Part shown: positions 40,752 through 49,037 of the stretch, one piece after another
Layout of the letters: every line of letters starts with the position of its first letter
Position numbering within the stretch: the stretch's first letter is position 1
From: Achromobacter xylosoxidans
GTDB lineage: Bacteria; Pseudomonadota; Gammaproteobacteria; Burkholderiales; Burkholderiaceae_B
DNA length: 64,000 nt
Direction of reading: 5' to 3'
NCBI RefSeq assembly: GCF_014490035.1
Contig: NZ_CP061008.1
Span: 5,642,001-5,706,000, forward strand
Position numbers and translations under genes: made by a program
The notes under the pieces: generated by a model
The model's database searches: none
Seen by the model: the letters and a program-made list of their open reading frames with translations, nothing else
Told to the model about the DNA's origin: nothing

Positions 40752-42386
40752 GTGAGCACCACGGTCCATCAGGCATTCCGCGACACCGCGGCCCGCTACG
40801 GCGCCCAGCCCTTCCTGTGCATCCTGCCGGAAACGGCGCAGGCCTACGGCATCGCCGCGGGCGAACTGAGCTACGCCCAGGCCGCCGAGGCCATCGAAGC
40901 CCTGCGCACGGCCTATGCCCGCGCCGGCTACGGCCACGGCCACCGCGCCGGCCTGCTGCTGGAAAACCGCCCTGCCTTCTTCCTGCACTGGTTCGCGCTG
41001 AACGCGTTGGGCGTGTCGGTGGTGCCCATCAACCCCGACCTGCGCGCAGCGGAACTGGAATACCTGACGGGCCACTCCGAGATCGCGCTGGCCGTGGCGC
41101 TGCCCGAGCGCCACGCCGACCTGCTGGCCGCCGCAACGCGCGCCGGCCGCGAACTGCGCGTGATGGGTCCCGATGATGCCCCTCCCGCCGCACCGTTCGC
41201 CGCGCCGCTGGCGGGCCGCGAGCCCGATGTCCTGACCGAATGCGCCCTGCTCTACACGTCCGGCACTACCGGGCGGCCCAAGGGTTGCATCCTGCCCAAC
41301 CGCTATTTCCTGCACGCCGGAGGCTGGTACGCCCGCATCGGCGGCTTGTGCGAGCTGCGCCCGGGACAGGAACGCATGCTGACGCCGCTGCCCCTGGTCC
41401 ACATGAACGCCATGGCGTATTCGGCCATGGCCATGCTGCTGACCGGCGGCTGCCTGATCCCGCTGGACCGCTTCCACCCGAAGACCTGGTGGGGCAGCGT
41501 GCGCGACTCGGGCGCGACGGTGCTGCACTACCTGGGCGTCATGCCCGCCATCCTGATGAAGGCCGAACCTTCGGCCCGCGACAAGCAGCCTGCCATCCGC
41601 TTCGGCTTCGGCGCGGGCGTGGACCGCAAGCTGCACCAGCCCTTTGAAGAGCGCTTCGGCTTTCCGCTGCTGGAAGCCTGGGCCATGACAGAGACCGGCG
41701 CGGGCGCCGTCATCATCGCCAACCATGAGCCGCGCCACATCGGCAGCAGCTGCTTCGGCCGCGAGGAAGACGACGTGCTGGTGCGCATCGTCGCCGACTC
41801 CGGCTTGGAGGCCGCCGCCGGCGAACCGGGCGAACTGCTGGTGCGCCACGCCGGCGACGACCCGCGCTACGGCTTCTTCGCCGGCTACCTCAAGGACGAG
41901 GACGCGACCTCCCAGGCCTGGGAAGACGGCTGGTTCCATACCGGCGACATCGTGCGCCGCGACGCCGATGGCGCGCTGCGCTTCGTGGACCGCAAGAAGA
42001 ACGTGATCCGCCGCAGCGGCGAGAACATCTCCGCCGTGGAAGTGGAAAGCGTGCTGCTGCAGCATCCGCTGGTGAAGGCCGTGGCGGTCGCCGCCGTGCC
42101 CGACGCGGTGCGCGGCGACGAAGTGCTGGCCTGCGTGGTGCCCGAGAGCCTGCCGGCCGAGGGCGCCGCAATGGCCGAGGCCGCGCGCAGCATCGTGCAA
42201 TGGAGCCTGGAACAACTGGCCTATTACAAGGCCCCCGGCTACGTCGCCTTCGTCGACAGCCTGCCGCTGACCACCACCAACAAGATCCAGCGCGGCGAAA
42301 TGAAAGCCCTGGCGCCCACGCTGCCCGGCACGGCCCGCTGCGTGGACACCGGCCACATGAAGAAACGCCAGGAGCCCGCGCGATGA
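40752..42386 (+). CDS. Acyl-CoA ligase (AMP-forming)
   Basis: A 544-residue adenylate-forming enzyme. The ATP loop is YTSGTTGRPKGCI, the adenylate motif AWAMTETGAG, the hinge GWFHTGDIVRRDADG and the catalytic Lys is in TTNKIQRGEMK. The start is GTG 40752. In the proposed route it activates dioxindole-3-acetate to its CoA thioester before side-chain cleavage; 2-oxoindole-type acids are other candidates. It overlaps the thiolase-like gene by four bases. Confidence 0.85.
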   Translation: MSTTVHQAFRDTAARYGAQPFLCILPETAQAYGIAAGELSYAQAAEAIEALRTAYARAGYGHGHRAGLLLENRPAFFLHWFALNALGVSVVPINPDLRAAELEYLTGHSEIALAVALPERHADLLAAATRAGRELRVMGPDDAPPAAPFAAPLAGREPDVLTECALLYTSGTTGRPKGCILPNRYFLHAGGWYARIGGLCELRPGQERMLTPLPLVHMNAMAYSAMAMLLTGGCLIPLDRFHPKTWWGSVRDSGATVLHYLGVMPAILMKAEPSARDKQPAIRFGFGAGVDRKLHQPFEERFGFPLLEAWAMTETGAGAVIIANHEPRHIGSSCFGREEDDVLVRIVADSGLEAAAGEPGELLVRHAGDDPRYGFFAGYLKDEDATSQAWEDGWFHTGDIVRRDADGALRFVDRKKNVIRRSGENISAVEVESVLLQHPLVKAVAVAAVPDAVRGDEVLACVVPESLPAEGAAMAEAARSIVQWSLEQLAYYKAPGYVAFVDSLPLTTTNKIQRGEMKALAPTLPGTARCVDTGHMKKRQEPAR

Positions 42387-43549
42387 GCCGCCTGGGCTAT
42401 GACGGCGTGGTGGCGGCCCTGCCCGTCACGATTCCGTACGAACGCTATTCCACCCATGCCGCCCACTGGTGGCTGGGGCGGGCGCTGGGCGCGCTGATCC
42501 GCCAGGCCGGCATCGCCAAGACCGAGGTGGACGGACTGTGCGTGTCCAGCTTCACGCTGGCCCCCGACACTGCCGTCGGCCTGGTGCAGCACCTGGGCAT
42601 GAGCCCGCGTTGGCTGGACCACATCCCCATGGGCGGCGCCAGCGGCGTGGCCGCCTTGCGCCGCGCGGCCCGCGCCGTGCAGGCGGGCGACGCCAGCATC
42701 GTCGCCTGCATCGCCGGCGACACCAACCACGTGGACTCGTTCCGCAACACGGTCAGCCAGTTCTCGCGCTTCGCGCAGGACGCCGTCTATCCCTATGGCG
42801 CGGGCGGACCCAACGCCAGCTTCGCGCTGCTGACCGCCAACTACATGCGCACGACCGGCGCCACCCGCGAGGACTTCGGCAAGCTGTGCGTGGCGCAGCG
42901 CGACAACGCCCTGCGCTATCCGCACGCGCTGATGAAAAAGCCGCTGACGCTGGCCCAGTACCTGGACGCCCGCGTCATCACCGACCCGATACACCTGTTC
43001 GATTGCGTGATGCCTTGCGCCGGCGCCGACGGCTTCCTGGTCATGAGCGAAGACCGGGCGCGCGCGCTGAACCTGCCCTACGCCCGCATCCTGTCGACCA
43101 TCGAACGCCACAACGCCTGGATCGAGGACCCGATCCAGACGCGCGGCGGCTGGACAGTGGACCTGGACGAGCTCTACGGCCAGGCTGGCGTTCAACCCGG
43201 CGACATGGATTTCCTGCAGGCCTACGACGACTACCCCGTCATCAACCTGATGCAGATCGAAGACCTGGGCTTCTGCCCCAAAGGCGAGGCGCCGGACTTC
43301 GTGCGCCGCCACAGCTTCACCGTGGACGGCAGCTTTCCCTTCAACACCAATGGCGGCCAGCTGTCGGTAGGCCAGGCCGGCGCGGCCGGCGGCTATCTGG
43401 GCATGGTCGAGGCGCTGCGCCAGTTGAGCGGCACGGCCGGCGGCACGCAGGTGGCCGACGCCCGCCTCGGCATGGTGAGCGGCTTCGGCATGATCAATTA
43501 CGACCGCGGGCTGTGCACCGCCGCGGCCATCCTGGGGAGCCACGCATGA
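42383..43549 (+). CDS. Thiolase-fold protein without thiolase active site; putative CoA-thioester aldolase
   Basis: A 388-residue SCP2/Ltp2-type thiolase relative. The usual nucleophile region NNCASG reads GGASGVAAL (Gly85 for Cys), GHP reads GQA (Gln331 for His) and the C-terminal CxGGG reads VSGFG. So Claisen chemistry is unlikely. Proteins of this shape that pair with a DUF35 partner, such as Ltp2-ChsH2 of steroid catabolism, perform retro-aldol cleavage of a tertiary 3-hydroxyacyl-CoA using tyrosines; a Tyr (281) occurs in LQAYDDY. The DUF35 protein is encoded next with a four-base overlap. Predicted reaction: dioxindole-acetyl-CoA to isatin plus acetyl-CoA. Confidence 0.8.
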   Translation: MSRLGYDGVVAALPVTIPYERYSTHAAHWWLGRALGALIRQAGIAKTEVDGLCVSSFTLAPDTAVGLVQHLGMSPRWLDHIPMGGASGVAALRRAARAVQAGDASIVACIAGDTNHVDSFRNTVSQFSRFAQDAVYPYGAGGPNASFALLTANYMRTTGATREDFGKLCVAQRDNALRYPHALMKKPLTLAQYLDARVITDPIHLFDCVMPCAGADGFLVMSEDRARALNLPYARILSTIERHNAWIEDPIQTRGGWTVDLDELYGQAGVQPGDMDFLQAYDDYPVINLMQIEDLGFCPKGEAPDFVRRHSFTVDGSFPFNTNGGQLSVGQAGAAGGYLGMVEALRQLSGTAGGTQVADARLGMVSGFGMINYDRGLCTAAAILGSHA

Positions 43550-44787
43550 CCGAACCCTTGGCCAAGCCGCCCCGCAAGAATCCGATCGCCCGCACCCGCC
43601 AGCCGACGCTGCCGCCGGGCTGGCGCAGCCGCAGCGCGCTGGGGCTGACCGCCGCCGCCGCCGAGGGCCGCTTCGACCTGCAGACCTGCGCCGACTGCGG
43701 CGCGGTCCAGTACCCGCCCCGCGAGGTCTGCGGCCAATGCCTGTCCGAGCATCTGCCCTGGCGTCCGGCCGATCCCAGCGGCGTGCTGCTGGTCAGCACC
43801 ACCCTGCATCACAGCAACGACCTGTATTTCCGCGAACGCCTGCCCTGGCGCGTGGGCACGGTGCGCATGACGGCCGGCCCCTCGGTGGTGGCGCACGTGC
43901 ACCAGGACTGCGCCGACGGCGACCGCGTGCGCCTGGCGCTGAAGCTGGACCGCAGCGGCCAGGCCGTGATGATCGCCCTGCCTGAAAGGAATACGCCCAA
44001 CATGGAAGACGACAAGACCCTGCGCGAAACCTCGTGCGATCCGAAGTTCCGCCGCGCGCTCGTCACCGACGGCAAGTCGGCGGTGGGCCAGGCGGTGGCA
44101 CGCGCCCTGCTGGACGCTGGCTGCCCGACCGTGTTCCTGGGCGACCCGCAGGCCTGGAAGCGCGACGCCGCCTACGACGCGCTGGCGGCCGACCCGCGCG
44201 TGCAGGCGGTGGTGCTGGACGTGACCGATACCGATTCGGTCGAACGCGTCGCCGCCTCCATCGGCGGCAAGGTCGAGATCCTGGTGAATACCGCCGACCT
44301 GGAACGCGAAGGCGGGCTGCTGAACCGCAAGGACGTGAATACGGCGCGCGACGCCATGGATGTGAACGTGCTGGGGCTGATGCGGCTGGCGCAAAGCTTC
44401 GGCCCGGCCCTGTGCGGACGCGCCGCGGACGGCGTGAACAGCGCCACGGCCTGGGTCAACGTGCTGTCGATCTACGCCCACATGAACCTGCCGTCGCGCG
44501 GCATGTGGTCGGCGTCCAAGGCAGCCGCGCTGTCCCTGGCGCAATGCCTGCGCGCCGAGATGCGCGGCGCGGGCGTGCGGGTGGTGAACGTGTTCCCCGG
44601 GCCGGTGGATCACGAATGGGAGCAGCGCACGCCGCCCCCGCGCGTGGCGCCCGCGGCGATCGCCACCGCCATCGTGCGCGCGTTGAAGGATGGCATCGAG
44701 GACGTCTATGTCGGCGATGTCGCGCAGGAATTCCGCGCCCGGCTGGCGGAGAACCCCAAGGGACTGGAACGGGAACTGGGAGCCTGA
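43546..44787 (+). CDS. DUF35 (OB-fold, zinc ribbon) fused to a catalytically dead SDR domain
   Basis: A 413-residue fusion. Residues 40-148 are a DUF35 domain with zinc ribbon Cys48, Cys51, Cys62, Cys65 and an OB-fold (GVLLVSTTLHH, GTVRMTAGPSVVAHV). Residues about 168-395 are an SDR Rossmann domain. In it the nucleotide motif TGxxxGxG reads TDGKSAVG, NAG reads NTAD, and the catalytic YxxxK reads WSASK (Trp321, Lys325), although Ser308 is kept. The SDR half is therefore probably non-enzymatic and may act as a scaffold or CoA-binding partner. An in-frame ATG at 44002 (Met153) with AAAGGA upstream could also start the SDR half alone. It overlaps the thiolase-like gene by four bases. Confidence 0.82.
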   Translation: MTEPLAKPPRKNPIARTRQPTLPPGWRSRSALGLTAAAAEGRFDLQTCADCGAVQYPPREVCGQCLSEHLPWRPADPSGVLLVSTTLHHSNDLYFRERLPWRVGTVRMTAGPSVVAHVHQDCADGDRVRLALKLDRSGQAVMIALPERNTPNMEDDKTLRETSCDPKFRRALVTDGKSAVGQAVARALLDAGCPTVFLGDPQAWKRDAAYDALAADPRVQAVVLDVTDTDSVERVAASIGGKVEILVNTADLEREGGLLNRKDVNTARDAMDVNVLGLMRLAQSFGPALCGRAADGVNSATAWVNVLSIYAHMNLPSRGMWSASKAAALSLAQCLRAEMRGAGVRVVNVFPGPVDHEWEQRTPPPRVAPAAIATAIVRALKDGIEDVYVGDVAQEFRARLAENPKGLERELGA

Positions 44788-44830
44788 CGGCCCGCCGCCC
44801 CGACAACGCACGAACCTAAAGGAACAGCAC

Positions 44831-45616
44831 ATGAGCCAAAACATTCTTGCCCAATTCATGGCCGAACTGGTGTCCGGCCGCATCCGCGTGGTGGACCTGA
44901 CCGAGACGCTGACGCCGGAATTCCCGACCATCGTGCTGCCGCCGGAGTTCGGCCAGGCCTGGCCGTTCCGCATCGAGGAGATCTCGCGCTACGACGAGCG
45001 CGGCCCCGCCTGGTACTGGAACAACTTCTCGTGTTCCGAGCACACCGGCACCCACTTCGACGCGCCGGCCCACTGGGTCACGGGCAAGGACCTGCCCGAC
45101 AACACGGTGGACACGATTCCCATCGAGGCCTTCATCGCCAGCGCCTGCGTCATCGACTGCTCGGCGGAGTCCCGCGACAACCCGGACTTCCTGCTGACCA
45201 TCGACTTCGTGAAAAAGTGGGAAGAGCAACACGGCCGCATCCCCGCGCGCTCCTGGGTGCTGATGCGCACCGACTGGTCCAAGCGCGCCAAGCCCGCCGA
45301 CTACCTGAACCTGCAGGAAGACGGCGCGCACTCGCCCGGCCCGGACGCTGAAGTAGTGCCATGGCTGATCAAGGAGCGCGACGTGCACGGTTTCGGCACC
45401 GAGTCGATCGGCACGGATACCGGCCAGGCCCATCACCTGAATCCGCCCTATCCCTGCCACTACTACATGCACGGCAACAACCGCTACGGCCTGCAATGCA
45501 TGACCAACCTGGACCAGCTGCCGCCCACCGGCGCGGTGATCTTCTCGGCGCCGCTCAAGATCCGCAGCGGCTCGGGCAGCCCGCTGCGCGTGCTGGCGCT
45601 GGCGCCCAAGGCCTAA
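44831..45616 (+). CDS. Cyclase-family metal hydrolase, probable isatin hydrolase
   Basis: A 261-residue member of the kynurenine-formamidase-like cyclase family. The metal site HxGTHxDxPxH is intact as His71, His75, Asp77 and His81 (SEHTGTHFDAPAHW). Isatin hydrolase, which opens isatin to isatinate, belongs to this family and has the same ligands in the same spacing, so that role fits the pathway. A kynurenine-formamidase activity cannot be excluded. ATG 44831 has AAAGGAACAG upstream. Confidence 0.8.
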   Translation: MSQNILAQFMAELVSGRIRVVDLTETLTPEFPTIVLPPEFGQAWPFRIEEISRYDERGPAWYWNNFSCSEHTGTHFDAPAHWVTGKDLPDNTVDTIPIEAFIASACVIDCSAESRDNPDFLLTIDFVKKWEEQHGRIPARSWVLMRTDWSKRAKPADYLNLQEDGAHSPGPDAEVVPWLIKERDVHGFGTESIGTDTGQAHHLNPPYPCHYYMHGNNRYGLQCMTNLDQLPPTGAVIFSAPLKIRSGSGSPLRVLALAPKA

Positions 45617-45657
45617 GCCGGCCGCACCTGAGCCGGCCGCGCCTGAGCCGGTCTCAC
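45616..45657 (+). repeat. Imperfect 15-base tandem repeat between genes
   Basis: AGCCGGCCGCACCTG (45616-45630), AGCCGGCCGCGCCTG (45631-45645) and a decayed third copy AGCCGGTCTCAC (45646-45657) fill the gap before the SDR gene. The first copy begins on the stop codon. Confidence 0.7.
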
Positions 45658-45678
45658 GACAACAACAGGGGGATATCC

Positions 45679-46407
45679 ATGACGCACACCAACGTCGCCA
45701 TCGTCACCGGCGGCAGCGCCGGCATCGGCGCCGAAATCTGCCGCAGCATGCTGGACGCAGGCTACGAAGTGATTTCCATGGCGCGCCGCGCCGCCGACTT
45801 CAGCCACCCGCGCCTGCACAACGTGCAGGTGGACCTGCTGGACGCCGAGGCCACCGCGCAAGCGGGCGCCGAAGCCGCCGCCCGGTTTCCCATCAGCCAC
45901 GTCATCCACAACGCCGGCGTCATCTGGCCCAACCTGCTGCCGCAGGTCACGCAGGAAGAACTGCACGGCCTGACCCAGATCCACCTGGGCGCGGCCATCA
46001 GCCTGGTGCAGGCCGCCCTGCCCGGCATGCAGGAGCGCAAGTTCGGCCGCATCGTGATGATGTCCTCGCGCGGCGCGCTGGGCCTGCCGACCCGCACCGC
46101 CTATTCGGCCACCAAGGCCGGCATGGTGGGCATGGCGCGCACCTGGTCGCTGGAGCTGGCGCCCTATGGCATCACGGTCAACGTGGTGGCTCCCGGCCCG
46201 ATCCAGACCGACATGTTCTACGAGGTGATCGAGCCCGGCAGCGAACGCGAGAAACAGCTGGCAGCCGGCATACCGGTCAAGCGCCTGGGCCGCTCCGACG
46301 ACGTGGCGCGCGCCGTCATGTTCTTCTCGGATCCCGCCAACAGCTTCGTCACCGGCCAGACGCTGTTCGTCTGCGGCGGCGCCAGCGTCAGCTCCATCAC
46401 CATCTGA
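45679..46407 (+). CDS. Short-chain dehydrogenase/reductase
   Basis: A 242-residue classical SDR with all landmarks: the nucleotide motif TGGSAGIG (10-17), HNAG, the catalytic Ser in MMSSRGALG and YSATK. A C-terminal GGASVSS tail ends the fold. It is the last of the enzyme genes, before the transporter set. It might oxidise dioxindole to isatin, or act on a downstream hydroxyacyl-CoA; I cannot choose. It is intact, in contrast to the fused SDR domain upstream. Confidence 0.85.
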   Translation: MTHTNVAIVTGGSAGIGAEICRSMLDAGYEVISMARRAADFSHPRLHNVQVDLLDAEATAQAGAEAAARFPISHVIHNAGVIWPNLLPQVTQEELHGLTQIHLGAAISLVQAALPGMQERKFGRIVMMSSRGALGLPTRTAYSATKAGMVGMARTWSLELAPYGITVNVVAPGPIQTDMFYEVIEPGSEREKQLAAGIPVKRLGRSDDVARAVMFFSDPANSFVTGQTLFVCGGASVSSITI

Positions 46408-46595
46408 ACGCGCATCGCGCGCGCTGCTTCGGGTTTTGACGGATAGGTAAGCACTGCGGACCAGGTCTACAGTGCGAGCCTGCGCACAGAAAGTTTAAGC
46501 AACAAGTATTAAAGCAAACCAAGCAAGCACAGAAGTACCGTTTTCTCCGTTTTCCAGCCGCACCCCCACCCTGCTCCCTATCCGGAGGTTTTGCC

Positions 46596-47747
46596 ATGCT
46601 GTCGAAGAAACTCCCCCTGGCCGCTGCCGCCGCGGTAGCCGCGCTGTTCGCCCTGCCCGCCCTGGCCCAAGTCAAGGTCGGCGTCGTTACCTCATCCACC
46701 GGCCCGACGGCCCTGGTGGGGATTCCCCAGAAGAACACCGTGCCGCTGCTGCCGAAGAAGATCGGCGACCTGACCGTGGAATACATCTCGCTGGATGACG
46801 CCAGCGATTCCACCAACTCGGTGACGGCCTTCAAGAAGCTGATTTCGGAGCAGAACGTGGACGCGCTGATCGGCCCGTCGGGTTCGCCCAACGCCATGGG
46901 CGTGATCCAGTTCGCGGCCGAGGCCGGCGTGCCGATGCTGGCGCCGGTGGGCACCGCCGCCGTCGTGCTGCCCATGAACGACCAGAAGAAGTGGGTCTTC
47001 AAGACCACCCAGAACGACGACATCATTGCGCGCGCGCTGGTCGACCACATGGCCAAGACCGGCATCAAGACCGTCGGCTTCATCGGCCTGAACGATCCCT
47101 ACGGCGAGAACTGGTACAAGGTCTTCTCGGGCCTGGCCGCCGAAAAGGGCATCAAGATCGCCGCCAACGAACGTTATCTGCGCTTTGACAGCTCGGTCAC
47201 CGGCCAGGCGCTGAAGATCCTGGCCGCCAAGCCGGACGCCGTGTTGGTGGCCGCCCCCGGCGCCGCCAGCGTGCTGCCGCAGACCACCCTGTTCGATCAG
47301 GGTTACAAGGGCAAGTTCTACCAGACCCACGGCGCGGCCCTGCCCGACTTCCTGAAGCTGGGCGGCAAGAAGGTTGAAGGCACGGTGCTGGCCGCCAGCC
47401 TGATGCTGGTGCTGCCGGAAATGCCGGACAGCAACCCGTCCAAGAAGGTCGCTGCGGACTACATCGCCGCCTACGAAAAGCTCAACGGATCCAAGCCCGC
47501 CACCTTCGGCGCCAACGTCTACGACGCCGGCCTGCTGCTGGAAAAGGCCGTGCCGCTGGCTGAAAAGGCCGGCAAGCCGGGCACCAAGGAGTTCCGTAGC
47601 GCGCTGCGCGATGCCCTGGAACAGACCAAGGAGCTGGTCGGCACGCAAGGCGTCTACAACATGACGGCTGCCGACCACAGCGGCTTTGACGATCGCGGCC
47701 GCGAGCTCATCACCGTCAAGGACGGCGCCTGGACACTAGTGAAGTAA
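46596..47747 (+). CDS. Branched-chain-type ABC binding protein, probable auxin or aromatic-acid receptor
   Basis: A 383-residue periplasmic receptor. The signal peptide is LPLAAAAAVAALFALPALAQ. The LivK-like fold is marked by GVVTSSTGPTALVGIP near the N-terminus and NDPYGENWYKVF. It lies 188 bases after the catabolic enzymes, in the same direction, so it may share their transcript or have its own promoter. In loci for aromatic acids such receptors usually bind the aromatic substrate rather than leucine; binding of indole-3-acetate is inferred. Confidence 0.88.
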   Translation: MLSKKLPLAAAAAVAALFALPALAQVKVGVVTSSTGPTALVGIPQKNTVPLLPKKIGDLTVEYISLDDASDSTNSVTAFKKLISEQNVDALIGPSGSPNAMGVIQFAAEAGVPMLAPVGTAAVVLPMNDQKKWVFKTTQNDDIIARALVDHMAKTGIKTVGFIGLNDPYGENWYKVFSGLAAEKGIKIAANERYLRFDSSVTGQALKILAAKPDAVLVAAPGAASVLPQTTLFDQGYKGKFYQTHGAALPDFLKLGGKKVEGTVLAASLMLVLPEMPDSNPSKKVAADYIAAYEKLNGSKPATFGANVYDAGLLLEKAVPLAEKAGKPGTKEFRSALRDALEQTKELVGTQGVYNMTAADHSGFDDRGRELITVKDGAWTLVK

Positions 47748-47996
47748 CCCCCCCGAAGCGCTGCGCGCTTCCCCCCCAGGGGGGCATGCCTGCGGACCGG
47801 CAAAGCCGGCTCCGCGGCATCCCGATAGGGTGCGCAGAGCTTGCTTCGTGGCATCACCATGGCGTGCGCGGAGCTTGCTCATTCGCATTCCTCTGAAGTA
47901 GCGCAGCTCCGGCTCCGCAGTGTCCCGTTGGGGGGACGCGCGGTGCATAGGGGATGACGTACCTGGCGTGCTTGTCTGTCTTACCCGGAATTTCGC
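47748..47996. repeat. GC-rich intergenic repeat block
   Basis: The 249-base gap between the receptor and permease genes has no supported gene. It begins with the palindromic GAAGCGCTGCGCGCTTC, then CCCCCCAGGGGGG-type runs. It contains TGCGCAGAGCTTGCT (47831-47845) repeated as TGCGCGGAGCTTGCT (47865-47879), and CGGCTCCGCGGCATCCCG repeated imperfectly as CGGCTCCGCAGTGTCCCG. Similar dispersed elements are common between genes in Achromobacter and Bordetella (from memory). A weak hairpin effect on transporter expression is possible. Confidence 0.65.
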
Positions 47997-49037
47997 ATGA
48001 ATGCTCAGATTGCCCTGATACTCGGGCAGGACGGCATCACCAACGGCGCCATCTATGCGCTGCTGGCCTTGTCCATCCTGCTGGTCTTTACCGTCACCCG
48101 CGTGCTGTTCATCCCGCAAGGCGAGTTCGTCGCGTTCGGCGCGCTCACCATGGCTGCACTGCAGGCCGGCAAGCCGGTGTTGCTGGTGTGGCTGCTGTTT
48201 GCCTTCGCGCTGGCCGAGGTCGGCGCCGATCTGCTGGCGCGGCGCAAGCGCCCCGGGCGCAACCGCGGCGCCTGGCGCATGGCGGTCAAGCTGGCCTATC
48301 CGCTGGTGCTGGCCGCGCTGTTCTACAACCTGCCGCTGGCCCAGCTGCCGATGGCCGCGCAGGCGCTGCTGACGCTGCTGCTGCTGGTGCCGATGGGACC
48401 GCAGCTGTACCGCTTGTTCTACCAGCCCATCGCGTCGGCCTCGACGCTGGTGCTGCTGATCGTCTCCATTGCCGTGCACCTGGCGCTGGTCGGGCTGGGG
48501 CTGCTGGCCTTCGGCGCGGAAGGCGCGCGCACGGCGCCGTTCAGCGACGCCAGCCTGGCGCTGGGACCGTTGAACGTCAACAGCCAGGCGCTTTGGGTGG
48601 TGGCGGTGTCGGCCCTGCTCATCGTCGTGCTCTACCAATTCTTTGAACGCTCGATGTACGGCAAGGCGCTGCGCGCAGCCGCCTTCAACCGGCTGGGCGC
48701 GCGGCTGATGGGCATTTCGCCGATCTTCGCCGGCAAGGCCACGTTCTTCCTGGCCGCGCTGATCGGAACGGTGTCGGGCATCCTGATCGCTCCGATCACC
48801 ACCATGTACTTCGACTCCGGCTTCATGGTCAGCCTGAAGGGCTTCGTGGGCGCCATCATCGGCGGCCTGGTGAGCTATCCGCTGGCCGCGGCCGGCGCCA
48901 TCCTGGTCGGCCTGATCGAAGCCTTCTCCTCGTTCTGGGCCAGCGCCTACAAAGAAATCATTGTGTTCACGCTGATCATCCCCGTGCTGCTCTGGCGTTC
49001 ACTGAAAAGCCATCACGTCGAGGAAGAAGACGAATGA
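47997..49037 (+). CDS. Branched-chain-type ABC permease LivH-like
   Basis: A 346-residue permease with the family start [20 protein letters not shown] and a late EAA-like loop region [21 protein letters not shown] longer loop and extra hydrophobic segment occur about residues 75-130, after [10 protein letters not shown]. It overlaps the next gene by four bases. Confidence 0.9.
   Translation: MNAQIALILGQDGITNGAIYALLALSILLVFTVTRVLFIPQGEFVAFGALTMAALQAGKPVLLVWLLFAFALAEVGADLLARRKRPGRNRGAWRMAVKLAYPLVLAALFYNLPLAQLPMAAQALLTLLLLVPMGPQLYRLFYQPIASASTLVLLIVSIAVHLALVGLGLLAFGAEGARTAPFSDASLALGPLNVNSQALWVVAVSALLIVVLYQFFERSMYGKALRAAAFNRLGARLMGISPIFAGKATFFLAALIGTVSGILIAPITTMYFDSGFMVSLKGFVGAIIGGLVSYPLAAAGAILVGLIEAFSSFWASAYKEIIVFTLIIPVLLWRSLKSHHVEEEDE

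Noticed and set aside
46408..46595. Terminator after the last catabolic enzyme gene
   Set aside because: Only a weak CGCGC-atc-GCGCG stem far from GGGTTTT; not strong enough to call.
47750..47790. Poly-C/poly-G tract as a phase-variation switch
   Set aside because: It is not inside or next to a start codon and shows no alternative reading frame.
47736..48638. Minus-strand open frame of 300 codons over the intergenic repeat and livH
   Set aside because: Gln/Arg-rich low-complexity product, no start signal, and antisense to a clear permease.
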